Origin: Scortum barcoo
Lineage: Eukaryota; Chordata; Actinopteri; Centrarchiformes; Terapontidae
Length of the DNA: 64,000 nt
Assembly (NCBI GenBank): GCA_023238725.1
Contig: CM041536.1
Span: forward strand, 14,353,271 to 14,417,270
Direction of reading: 5' to 3'
Shown here: one piece after another, positions 1 through 11,671 of the stretch
Layout of the letters: the number at the start of each line of letters is the position of its first letter
Position numbering within the stretch: the first letter of the stretch is position 1
The notes under the pieces: generated by a model
Database searches by the model: none
Told to the model about the DNA's origin: nothing
The model's input: only the letters and a program-made list of their open reading frames with translations
Program-made: the position numbers and the translations under genes

Positions 1-2739
1 TACAACTTGGCTGACTGCAGCTTCGGGATCACAAACCTGTTGGCACAAGTGGTGTCACCGACTAAACACATCAAAAGTCACATTCACTTTCATCAGGCTA
101 GGTGGGATGATGATGAAATAAACCACTTTGCATAAATGGCCCGTGACGATTAGGTTATTCCACAGTCGTTATTTAAAGATGTGATCTGTAAATCTTTGGT
201 TGCTCAGACTACAGCAGAGTTGTTGAGTTGGTTCTTCTTGTTGTTGGTATGCAGCGGAAATGTCAGCGACTGATTGGGTAACTTTGGTTTATTGGCATTA
301 TCAGCAGACACAACAGCAGAGAAAGGAGAGCGTGTATATTTGTTCTAAAAAAATAAGAGCACTTTGAGGTGGTAGCCGGGCTTTAATGACTCTACTTTTC
401 TTATTATTGTTTGTTTTAGTGGCTGATGTTCAGTAAAATTTTGGAAGCCAGAATTGCTTTAACAACAAATTAGACATTTTTAAAGGTATGTTTACATTAA
501 AAATTCTACTAAAAGACAGATACCAATTTGAGACACTGTTTTTTGCATATTGAATAAACAAAATATAATGTGATAATTACTTTGCTTTTAGAAGTGCTGG
601 TTGACAGATTTTGTTCCAGCCTTTGTGCCAAATCTAATTGGCTGCTGGCTGAGGCTTCATATGTATTGTACAGACATCAAAGTGGTATCAATCATCTCAA
701 GTATCTCTCAGCAAAGAAGTAAGTGTATTTCCCAAAATGTCAAACTATTGCTAGCAAGAGTCGAGCATTTTCATGTTTTTGAGGAGTTTCAGTTTGTGAT
801 GCTGCCACTAGACAGACAGGTTCTCCTTTAGGGAGTCAGGAACTGGGAACTAATGGGTTAAATGACATATGGTTATGAAGCTTGAGAAGGAAGCTGTGAA
901 TAAACCGGGGGCGACCTCTGAACAGTCTGACCTGAGTGACATTGATTAGAATTAGAATGTGAAGTGTGCACGGTGGCATGGACGGGGGTGACAGGCAAAT
1001 CTAATGCATGGCTGGAGGGGGCTCATGCTGCCGCCATCGACTGAAAGAGGGGACGTGGTGGCACTATTACAATGCTAAATGTGCAAATGGGCGCTCTTCA
1101 TCTTATCACCGACCGGCTTTTGTTTAGCAGCACTCTCACTTTAAACACAAATTCAAATGCAGTTCTTTTGCATGCTTTTCCTCTACGTCAATCCCCCCTT
1201 TTATGTGACTTGTTGCTTCTAATTTTGGTCAAGACGGCTACTACTTTACTCTCTTAAAGTAATAGGTCCTGAGGACACGGCTTGCCTCTTGTCCCTGCTC
1301 ACTTTGATGCTTTTTTGGTTGATCGTCCTTAATTAGCGTAAAAAACCCAAAGCGGACATATGCAGGACTCCGCTTTACCACTTCATGTGAACGGGCAGAC
1401 ATAAATAGGTCAGAATTAATGGTCAGCTGTGTGTCTCAAGTGTCCGCGGCCTTGTGGGCTGCTTTGCGTTTTTGTGTTGACATGGGTGGGCTTGAGCGCA
1501 TGGAGGAGAGCTGGAGGCCGATGGGGGTAGGGTGAATGGCATGCGTTGGGTTTTTAGAAGGGGAGGAGGGGTGTCGAGGAGAGGAGCTGTTCATTGGCTG
1601 TGTGCTGCAAAAAAGAAAAAAAAACTGCTTATGACTTTGCTGCATGACTGGGCATTTGTGACAGCTATAGTCCTGCCTGCCACATCTGCCAGGCACAGTG
1701 CTCTCAGCCAGTCAGCTTATAATCAATCACTTACGACTGATAACTAAAGAGGCAGCTTCAAGTCCATCTGACTGAAATTTGTTATTCTTGAGACCTGCAG
1801 TTGAAAAGAGCCTGTGTGCTTTGGCCCGAGGTGGTACTGCGGGGTCTGCTACAAAAAGAGGCGAAGGGAAGGGAGAATGTGAGCTGTTGCAGCCATCTCA
1901 CATGGTGCACAACTCATCAGCAAACACGTAGTCATGCTTGTAAAGGGTGGTTGATAATCAACGGGACCCTGAATCTAGGACATCCTATCAACAAAAGTAC
2001 TGAACTGTCCATTTTCAAGCTGAAACACAGCTGCAGGCGGCATCGAAGAGAGTCGCTGCCAAATGCGTTTTAAAGGACATATTACCTGCTGGTTAATGAC
2101 TTTCTATGTTGAACTGTCCTTTTAGTGGGAAGTAGGTTTTTGGGTCATTTTATGTAACACGATACTGACAGAGATAGACTTCACCCTGCCGGCTTGTGTG
2201 TTGCTAGGGAGCCGTAGATGGTCTGCAACAGACGAGGTTATTGCCCAAGTGAAAAATCTGTCCGCTACACTATTGTGATGTTTTTGCCTTTCAGACAGGC
2301 TCCTCCCATGACTGGCTGCAGGTCATCATCCCTGACCTGGGAGGTGCCATGTAGCCTCTGCAAAGCCCAAATGGGAGGTTATTTAGGTCACATTTATTGC
2401 TTGAAAAAAGCAAAGAAAAAAAAAACTCAGTGAGACAGGATTTCTCTAATCAGTTTTAACAAAAAGGAGCAGCTTTGTTGATTTACTTTATCCAGCGTCT
2501 CCACATTGAGATTACATTAAATCAGATCAGTACACATCTGGGAGAGATAAAAACTTAGTAGATACAGTCGAGCACGTCAGAGAAAACCTGTTCAAACTTA
2601 CCATGACTTGGTTTTTGTAAAGTCAATCTCACGACTTACTGGTTTCTATTTTAGCTTTTCATTATTTTGATATTTTTTACTTTTCTAAACAATGTTTCTA
2701 ATATGCATTAATGTTTCTTTTCTTTATTTGCCTTTGTAG
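1..2739. other. Left flank, probably intron of the ELL-family gene
   Basis: No exon with a convincing family match and splice sites is visible here. The first recognisable ELL exon begins at 2740 and aligns to roughly residue 60 of ELL proteins, so at least one N-terminal exon must lie upstream. I searched this stretch for the expected sequence before it (a peptide ending in an FQG-x-x-G motif followed by a donor) and did not find it. It is therefore most likely intron, with the 5' exon(s) beyond the left edge. Confidence 0.5.
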
Positions 2740-5700
2740 TACATAAAGATTCCAGTGCCAACCACCGAATCTCCTGATGGATTCAGAGTCTTCTCGTTCT
2801 ACTTATCCAGTGACAGCAAAGACAAGCCTCAGTCCAGCTTCGACTGCATTCACCAGTATGTCTCAGGGTAAGCAGTGTGCATAACTCTTTCCACAGTCGA
2901 CCACAAATGGAATTCGTAGTAAATTTGGTGTTGGACTGAGACCGCAGGGCTTCACCAAACAGTGGCTCCTCTCTTCAGTACTATAACAACAGACACCCTA
3001 ACTGTCAGACTGTATTCAAACATGACTGCAATAGTGCCCAAAGGCCGTCATGCCACAGCTGACCTCAAACGCGTGACCAGTAATAATTAAGAACAAAGAG
3101 GATGTGTTTCCAGCTATGCGGGGTCAAAGGATTGGCTGAATGCTTAGATTAGAGCATTATAACGCAGGACTGGAATCTGCATGCAGACGCAAGTCCCATA
3201 ACTAGTTATGTGTTTGTCTGACAACATCATAACAGCAAGAATCTCTGATGCTTGTGTCTGACAAATTGCCAGTTCACTGAGCCGAGTCAGAGAATTTAAA
3301 AGCTTAAACTCTCCTTTCTCTCCTCCACACAGGGAGGGCAGGGATCACCTGGAGGGCAAGGGCAGCATTCAGGACAAGATCACAGTTTGTGCCACAGACG
3401 ACTCGTACCAGACGACCCGGGAGCGCATGTCTCAGGTGGAGAAGGACATCTGGAGCCGCTCAGCAATTGAGATCAAGCCAGGGCCAAGTAAGCTTTTGCC
3501 TAATAGCTGTATCTGCATTCTGTTGCATCTTCTGGCCTCAGTTGTACATGGCAGCCTTCAAGCACGTAGGGATCAAGGACAGATAACTGGAGAGTTTTTT
3601 ATGTTCCCAGAAAGCTTCTCAACCATTGCTTCTCACTATTTCATCCTGCTGATAATTGCCATATGGCGTGGAAGTTATCACATAATTGATCAAAGTGCTG
3701 CATTGCAATTACTCATCTGAGAGGGATGCCTCTCTTTCTTGTAATTTTCCTTTCATTTTGACCAGATTGCTCAGGCACTGTGCCAGCCTGCCTGCCAGCA
3801 GCATTAATGTGATTGACTTTGCCAGAAGTATGTGCTAACAAGTCTCATGCTGATGAAGTTTTTCCTAAAATCTGGTTACACTGAGCGGAATTTAATTCAT
3901 TGTCTTTCAATAACCACATTTAACCCCGGAGTGATCTATCCTACAGTAACGTGCAGGATCTCCTTCTTTATGCACCGCCTTCTCCTCAACTGAGTCATTA
4001 TTGATTAAATTGACCATGCTGCAACTAGCCATGAGGCCTTGTGACATTTAGAGGTCCCGTGTGAATTTAAATGCTTGCACAGATTATATTTTATGAATGG
4101 AAACCTGCTGTTTAGATCGCCTACAACATGATGTTTAAGGTAATTGCTGGAACAGCCAGCTGTTGGAACCGGTTCCTACATATTACATGCCATGCTTTGC
4201 TGCAGAAATGGTCTCTCAGAGGTTTTTGTTGGTTAGGCACATGCATTTATAGGATATCCCATTTTACTTGAAAATGTCTTCTGAGCACATAACTCCAGGA
4301 CACCAGAAAGAGAAATAAATGAATTATGGATCACAGTATGTACTGTATGCAGTGGAGAGCACATAGTTGTTTTGTGGTGACTGACTATCTTTTTATGGTG
4401 CAGTAATGCTATACTCTTGAAAAAATATGTCTATATACCAACTCAGGATTACAGGTTGTGAAGCAGAAAAATGTCCACAATTTAGATAATAATGTATGAT
4501 TTAAAGTTCTCTTACATTCAGGGGAAAGAAAAAACATGCTTTCTTTTTTACACAAACTCAATAGGTTTTGAGGTAATTAATTTCCTGCTTTAGTGTTTAG
4601 AATGATTTTATTTTTATAACATGCACATTGCTCATAAATATGCCCGCAACAACGTAGAGCGTGTCAGTTACCCAGAGTGAGAGATCACTGTCAACATGGG
4701 AAGTATCATTCCACAAAAGCTGCCTTGAGAAAAGCTGCCTTAAAACTTCCCTCAAGCTGCTTTAATTTGTTGCCGTTCTAGTTGCTGCTTGTCTGAAATG
4801 TGGCAGTACAGGTTGTTCCAGTGCATGAAGGATATTTGCATCCAAATCTTCAAGACCTAGTTCAAGGTAGATGTTGTAACAAGCTCCTGCAAGACTGTTG
4901 CATTTTGCACAGTTGATTTAAGGTGACTCCATTTGAACAGAAATCTCAAGTTAGAAAGTATAAATATCTACAGTTTTAACAGTATCTTTGTACTGTAAAA
5001 CAACATACTTCTACGATGCCCCTGTGAAAGTGCTGTTCGTGTTCGACCTATAGAAACCTCCAAAGTATGGCTTAAAGTTGTAATGAGATTACGGTCTGCA
5101 GATATCTATAAGCACTGCCTTCCCAGGTCCAACTGAATTAGTACTGCAACAGGAAGAAAGGACCTCTCTGTTAGTTGCTTTAGTTTCCGTGCTCCTCTGT
5201 TTACTCAGCAGTAGGCTAACCCTACCGTCAACCCCCTTACAGTGTTTTCGACTTGCAGGCACTGCTGCCTCTGCACACAGACACAGAAAGGCACATGAGC
5301 ACAGAAACAGTGTTCATGGTATTTATGTGTGTAAATAGCTTTTTCAGAATGGGTTGAAAGTGCTGTACATACTGTATCTGTTGTGTGGGCAAAAAGCAGA
5401 TTGCATGACAATAGAGAGATATAAGATAACAAGAATGAGTTTGTGTCTCGTGTGTAGGCCTCTCTTTCAAAATCAGGGAGTGATTTGTATAACTAGCCTG
5501 GGGACTGGATTAGGAATGATAGGTTGGCTGTGCTATTACAGGTCAACATATGTGAATCCTGTTATCAGATCAGTTATAATCTCTTAATTTTGTGCCAGAT
5601 AGCGACTCTGTGGCCATTCAAATACAGCTTAAGATTACTGTTGTGATACCTTTTTCATTCACTGTCATTGACCAAACAAACTTTGCCCTTATCTTCCACA

Positions 5701-8700
5701 AATGTCATGTTGAAACTCTGTTGTGTGTCCCTTTGTTTTGATCTCAGGTAAGTGCGTGAAGGTCCAGAGGAAGCAGGGTCTGGTATCAGGCTCAGATAGC
5801 AGCAACAAGCACTCCCCCAGCAACAAGAGGAGCCTGGTTCCCAGTCCTGTGGCACACCGGCCCTTGAGAGATCGCATCATTCATCTCCTGGCCTTAAAGC
5901 CTTACAGGAAACCCGAGCTGCTACTGTGGTTGGAGAGGGAGCGAGCCAGTCCAAAGGACAAGGCTGACCTGACCTCAGTACTGGATGAGGTGAGACATCT
6001 GGCACATTGCTATGTAAACACAGTGTCGGCTAATGGTGATTTATACTGAGATGCAACAAGTTAAATAAAGTGTGAAAATGTTTAGTGTGAAAAATACAAA
6101 TATAGCTTTTAGTTTCACTTGAATATCAGACTGAAACTGTGAACACAAATTTGTTCCTAACTTTATCATATTTTGCTAATGATGCTAATTAACAGGCTGT
6201 GCAGCTATAAACTCTGCTCTGAAAAGGTGATGTCAGTAAGTTTATTTCAGGCATATTTCCTGTGTTCACAATGTTTGAGTGTCCCACTGCAATCATCAAG
6301 TGGAGACCGTGCTGCTGCTGGTAGCTGTAATTAGTGCTGCACTTTAATTATCTTTGGAGGAGAAGATTGTGTTTTGACAGGAGAGGGGTGGGGTGTCTCC
6401 AGCTGGGATGTGACTACTTTCAGAATTAAAAGTAGTTGGTTTGGCTCAATTTGTATCAGCAGGATGAAGTTGTATAAAGGGAAAGCTGAACTGTTTACCA
6501 CGGAAACAAGACAGACCCACTGTAGAAAGGTCTTGTTTTATTTAAATATAAGGTGGAGTTACGGCCTTGCAGGTTAACACAGTTTGCTGCCTTTGCGACC
6601 TCAGCTGGCCTCTTTTCCTGTTGTTTTTTTCTGCCCTCCTTCTGTTGATTTATTAACACCGGGAACTGTCCGCCTTCCAGGTTGGTAAGCTGAACCTTAA
6701 AGATCACAGCTACTCTCTGAAGGATGAGCTCTACAGACTCGTCCAGAAAGAGTGGCCTGGATATGTAGAGGAGGAGAGACAACTCATCCATAGGCTTCTG
6801 ATCAGGTGGGTATAGAGTTAAAGCCACAATACATCTTTCAATCAATCTTTTTCGTTTTGTTCAATTGAGAGACTTGGAAATGTATAACAAAAGCTTCTGT
6901 GTATTATTATAAAGAAATACCTCAACATTTTTGGAAAATACATTTATCCACTCCCTTGCCATGAGCCAAATAAGCTTAGTTTATCTTAGCGTATTTCCCA
7001 AAATGTTGAGCTACTGCCTTTTAGTGATCTTTTAGACTTTTCGAGAGCCATTTGGGCAGGTAACGCAGAAAAGACTAAGGGATGGATGCGTGCTGACAGT
7101 GCTGGCATTAACACAAAAAGGCAGCTAAATGAATGTAGAAGTCTGCTGTGATCTCACTGGAAAGGGGAGCTTCTAAATGATGACTCCTCTGCACCGATGA
7201 ATCTCTCACTGGACACATCAAAGCAGAGAGAAAATATTGCCTGCACCCTGTTGCCAAATGGCATTAGCAATGGCAGGTTCAGAGGAGCACGGCCGAGCTG
7301 CTTAGGGCGAGCTTCCTTCCCACTCGCGTTTCCTCTGCCTGCCAGTAAACATGCGGGCCATGTGCTTCGCGAGCATTTTTGGAAAAAGCGCAAGTCATGT
7401 TGGCTGATTGCACAACGCCCTCTCTTCACCGCCCCTGCTGAGTGTAAAAAGCTCACGATTGTAGTCATGAAATTGCTTGCCAAGTGAGATAAAACTGCGA
7501 TTGCCTGTAAATACTGTAAACTCCAGATTTCTTTCCTCGTGTTAATTCATTTGCTGGGGCAGCGGAGGAGTTCGCACCACTGCCGCCTCATTGAAGTTAA
7601 TGTTTAAAGCTCCTGAACTCCACTTACACTGACAGTATGATTAAGAGGGTTGCATCAATCCACTTCAGCAGGGGGAGTGACTTGTTGTAGCTTCTGTTTG
7701 AGGAAGGAGCTGTAGGAAGCAGATTAACAGAGAAAAGGGTTTGGCCCCACAGAGGTTAAATCTGCTACCATTGTTCTGCTCTTTGGACTGTGTTTAGTCT
7801 TTGTGGCCACCTCCTGTAGATTCCATCACCAGAGATACAAAACAAAACACACCACGTAAACTTTCAAAATGCTTTGATACAAATTAAACAAAGATTTTCT
7901 TTCTTTATGTCAGTGATTATTTCTTTCCTGGGAAAGCAGCAGATGCTGTCCTTTCTCTGTGTGTCATAATAAATGATAATTGCTCATCCACTCGCTCGTA
8001 AATCTGCCAGAGCAAGCTTTATGACAGACACACTGCCGCTTCCTGTTTAGTTCTGCAGGTCATTTACCTTGCAGGTCCTGTCCCACTGAAGGTGCTGTGT
8101 TCTCAATCTTTCTCCAGGAAACTTCAGCCACTCCACAGTAGCCAGCTGAAGAGTCCCCAGTCCAACCATTCATTCCACAAAACTCCCGGGGACTCTCCGT
8201 CACAGCTCAGCCCTGCCAAGAATCTCTCTGTGGTAATTATTCACCTTAAACAGATTGCCTACTTCTTCTTTTTTTTCTAAATAGTTTGGGTATTTCCTCT
8301 TTAGCAGATAGACATTACTGGAATGTGATATTTCTGTTTATCTGTATATGAGTAGACTAATATAGCCCTGACTGAAATTCCCTGGAAATCTCAAGTAACT
8401 TGCATTGTCATATCAGAAAGTTAAAGCAAATTAGTCACTATATTCTCTTTCTGATTTCTTCTAGAAACGCCCATTGCCCTCAGACCCATCAAATTGTCAG
8501 ACACCCAAAAAACAGAGACTATTAGACCAGTGTTTGCCTCAGCAGTCGCCCTCTCATGGAGACTACAGCACCAATGGGGCTCGTAGCTCCTCCACTCATA
8601 GAAACTCTAGTGTGCAGGTCAAACTGGAGTTTGACAAAGCAAATAATCATCTCCAGGGGAGCCCAAATCGCCTGTACTCGCCTCACAAACTCAGCGGGTC

Positions 8701-11284
8701 TTCAACTACTCCTAAACCGGAGAGGACAGAGACAGCTCCCACTGTCCCGAGTCCCAAGCCCCCGAACACCGACACCTCCAAATGCACTGAGCAGCAGTTC
8801 ACCAACGGCCAACATAAAAAGAAGAGGTCCAAAAAGCACAAAGACAAAGAAAGAGAGCGCTTAAAACCAGACTGGATTGAGACCAGTCCGGACCTGAAGC
8901 AGAACCAAGATAATCTCAAAGGTAAATGTCCATAAAACTATAAAACTGATTCCTCTGAAAGGTTTTGTCACACATCATGTGTCCTTTCGTGCTGTCCCGA
9001 ATCTATTTTAGATCATTTATTCAGCTTTCATTTAGCAAAAAAGGAACTGTAACTCAGGGTTGAGTTATAGCTGCTGTTGGAAGCCCACAAGGAGCAATTC
9101 ATATATTCTCATTGGAGAGAGCGGTGAGTGTTGTTAGGACTGCAACACTTTCTCCGCTCTCTGGTCCTCACTTCTCGCTCGAGTCTGTTGATGATTGACT
9201 GTGAAACAGCTGGGTGACCTACGGTCGAGCGAGTCAGCAGGCAGCATTGCCTCCTACTCTGTGCTGCTGACGTCACTGCCTGCCTTGGATCAGATCTCTT
9301 ATCGGAGACAGTGATAAATGATTCCATCAGCCTTGATATGATGGGCACATTATCACATTTGCATTGGAAGATTGCTTTAACCTTTTTTTCAATGTGTGTG
9401 TTTTTCCTATCTGTAGACCATGAGGGGGAGAAAACACCTGTCAATCGAACCTCAGCAGAGGAACTGCCTGACTATTTAATGTAAGATAAACACAGACTGT
9501 TTCCGTGGATGTGCTATATGTCACAATGATATGTTATGTTTATGATTTAGGAATGAAATTGAAATTTTTGTCACAACATTGGTGGGTCCACATAAGGCTT
9601 TGTTGATATCATTTGTCACTGAGGAGTTTCAGAGTCTAACCCAGTGTTGTTGAGAAAAGAGGCCAACTTGTCCCAAAAGGGTTAGTTTCAGCTTTAAGAC
9701 ATTCACATAAACAGAGGGAAGTAAAACACATGTCTAAATGAGCTGTCACAAAGCTTCACTGAGAATGACTTTTGCAAACAGATGATCTTATGTCTTACAT
9801 TTATTTATACATCTGGTCAACATATCATGTTCTGAGTGTCAGGCCTCTCAAGTCATTGTTCTACAGTGCCACCTCCTGGAAGGATTGGGAAGAACAACTC
9901 GGCTTCAAGAGGTCGCTTCTGCTTTTAACTTTTCATGTTTATGTTTTTCTTTTTTTTTCCTTCCAGAAAATACAGCACCATAACAACACTGGAGCAGCGG
10001 CAGCAGTATAAGGACGACTTCTGTGCCGAGTACGATGAATACAGAGCTCTTCATGACCGGATCGGGGCTATCACAGAGATGTTTGTTCAGCTGGGCTCAA
10101 AGATCAACACTCTCTCTCCGGGAACACAAGAGTACAAGGTACTGCTGGACCAGGAGCCTCTGACTGCTCTACTTCTAATGAATCACCAGTGAACAGCACC
10201 CTAACACTCCTCTTTTCATATGTTTTCAGCTTATGGAGGACCAAATTCTACAAAAGTACCGGAAGTATAAGAAAGTAAGATTTATTTAAATTTCATCTCA
10301 TGTCATGAAACACTTAGTAGCACTACGTACTGGGCCCCATGCAAGCACCACTCGTATGAACATATTTACTAAATATGTTCATACAAAAATTTAGAAAATA
10401 AAGTAAATGATAATTTACTGAGAGGTTAAACAAATGTTATTGGCATGAGTATTTTGGCACAACAATTTGTAGAGCTTGTAGCTGTACGGAAAATTCAGCT
10501 TTTTATGCAGGTCGTTCTCTAGGGGAGCATCCTCTATTAAACCACGAGACAGTTTAGTATCACCTGTAATGCAATTTATTATCCTCTATCACGTCATGGC
10601 AGCTGGATCACTTCATATGTTCGTCACTGACTGTTTTGCTTTGGCATGTTGACTAATGATTATTTTCAATATCAATTAGTCTGTCCATCATCATCTAGAG
10701 TTAGAGAAGTCAAATTAGAGAAGCTGAAATCAGATACTTTTGACAATTCTTCTTTAAAAAATTACCCTACAAAAAATTAATTGATTATCTAAATTGTTGA
10801 TTAATCGACTAATTTTTGCAGCTCTAATGTCAACCCATACCTTCTTTATTTTTGCCGTGGCAGCTCTGACAGCTGTAGTAATACTGTGCAGTCCATTAAT
10901 ACTACAAGCCTACTGATACAACTAAATTTGTTTTTGACATATTTGTGAGCGAAAGCTGCCCACAAATGGGTTGGAAAAATGTGCCTGATGTATAGCAATA
11001 ATGGGGCTTCAAATTAAATTTGAAACACTCAAGCCAGGCTCTCAGAACATAACAAAGAGAGGTTTATGATAAGAAAATGTTCTTGCACAAGATCCATCGA
11101 GTTAGATAGTGATTTGCGTGCCTGAAAGCTCACCGGTGCCCCTTTTTTTCTTTCTTTCTTTCCTTCTTTGCAGAAGTTTCCTGGGTATCGGGAAGAGAAG
11201 AAGCGATGCGAATACCTCCATCAGAAACTGTCGCATATCAAAGACCTGATCACAGATTATGACCGAGCACAGGGACTCTCCTAG
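2740..11284 (+). CDS. ell3: ELL-family RNA polymerase II elongation factor, ELL3-like (5' end missing)
   Basis: ELL proteins are nuclear factors that suppress Pol II pausing and work in super- and little-elongation complexes. Coding exons that keep frame: 2740-2867, 3333-3487, 5748-5989, 6681-6805, 8118-8232, 8465-8921, 9417-9480, 9967-10138, 10230-10274, 11174-11284. Together they give 1614 nt, 537 residues plus TAG. The first four exons carry the ELL domain ([36 protein letters not shown], a KEWPGY segment). Exon 8465 is Ser/Pro-rich with a basic run [15 protein letters not shown], a likely nuclear signal. The last three exons hold the occludin/ELL coiled-coil domain ([30 protein letters not shown]). 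From memory of the human proteins, the C-terminus (EYK-x-x-[20 protein letters not shown]) resembles ELL3 more than ELL or ELL2. Unlike short mammalian ELL3, it keeps a full ELL-type N-terminal half. Family certain; paralogue likely. Confidence 0.9.
5742..5753 (+). promoter_or_regulatory. Acceptor directly followed by a consensus donor (recursive-splice-like motif)
   Basis: The acceptor of the 5748-5989 exon reads CAG followed at once by GTAAGT. The frame requires the GTAAGT bases to be coding (Ser-Lys), because 1 nt left from the previous exon plus this exon gives 243 nt. The same bases would recreate a strong 5' splice site after the first splicing step, as in vertebrate recursive-splicing exons. 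Confidence 0.5.
10354..10384. repeat. 31-bp perfect palindrome in an ELL intron
   Basis: Two 15-bp arms (GTATGAACATATTTA and its exact reverse complement) are separated by a single C at 10369. It lies in the intron after the 10230-10274 exon. It may be the core of a tiny foldback MITE; nothing else explains it. Confidence 0.7.
10650..10828. mobile_element. Degenerate non-autonomous hAT-like element
   Basis: It contains the ATTAATCGACTAATTTTTGCAG end and the 'gattaat/cgattat' repeated core typical of an abundant teleost hAT-type MITE. The left part (CAATATCAATTAGTCTGTC) is a decayed copy of the opposite terminus. It sits in an ELL intron. The element at 58100-58213 ends in a related TAGGGCTGCAAC terminus. 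Family assignment is from memory of teleost repeats. Confidence 0.55.
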
Positions 11285-11665
11285 TAACTGGCCTCTACCC
11301 TCAGCAGGGTGTGACATGACTGGACCAAAAGACTCCTAGTGGACCCAAAGACTGCCCAGCTGGGTCCTGGAGCTGCTGAGTCACTTTACTCCTCCCGAGC
11401 GTTAATGGCGACGAGGAGCGAGGTTTTTCTTCTTTTTATTTTGTGGGCTGAGACCACTGACTCGTGATCAAATGTTGCCCTTTAACATTGTGGTTTTCAA
11501 CTATGATTATCGCTGTAATGTCTGGATTTTGTTCTGCTGTAAAATGGTCAGATGACACAGTGAAAGCCAAATCTATTTTTTCAGAAATGCAAAACAGATG
11601 ATCTTAATTACATTTTTATTGTTTCTTTTATCTTGTCAGAACTAAAAAAAAACATTGATTTATTA

Positions 11666-11671
11666 AATAAA
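11666..11671 (+). terminator. Proximal poly(A) signal of the ELL gene
   Basis: AATAAA about 380 bp after the stop codon, in a T/A-rich context with an A-tract after it. It is a candidate for a short-UTR isoform. Confidence 0.4.

Noticed and set aside
1..135. Open 44-codon frame at the very left edge (starts YNLADCSFG)
   Set aside because: It ends in TAA, has no match to the ELL N-terminus or any family I know, and a frame this long is not rare by chance.
2281..2400. Possible upstream ELL exon after a TTTCAG acceptor
   Set aside because: The reading frames contain a stop or lack the expected FQG motif, and no donor leaves the phase needed to join the exon at 2740.
5723..6049. Single 108-codon ORF
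   Set aside because: It is the ELL exon 5748-5989 with intron read-through on both sides; the splice sites define the real coding part.
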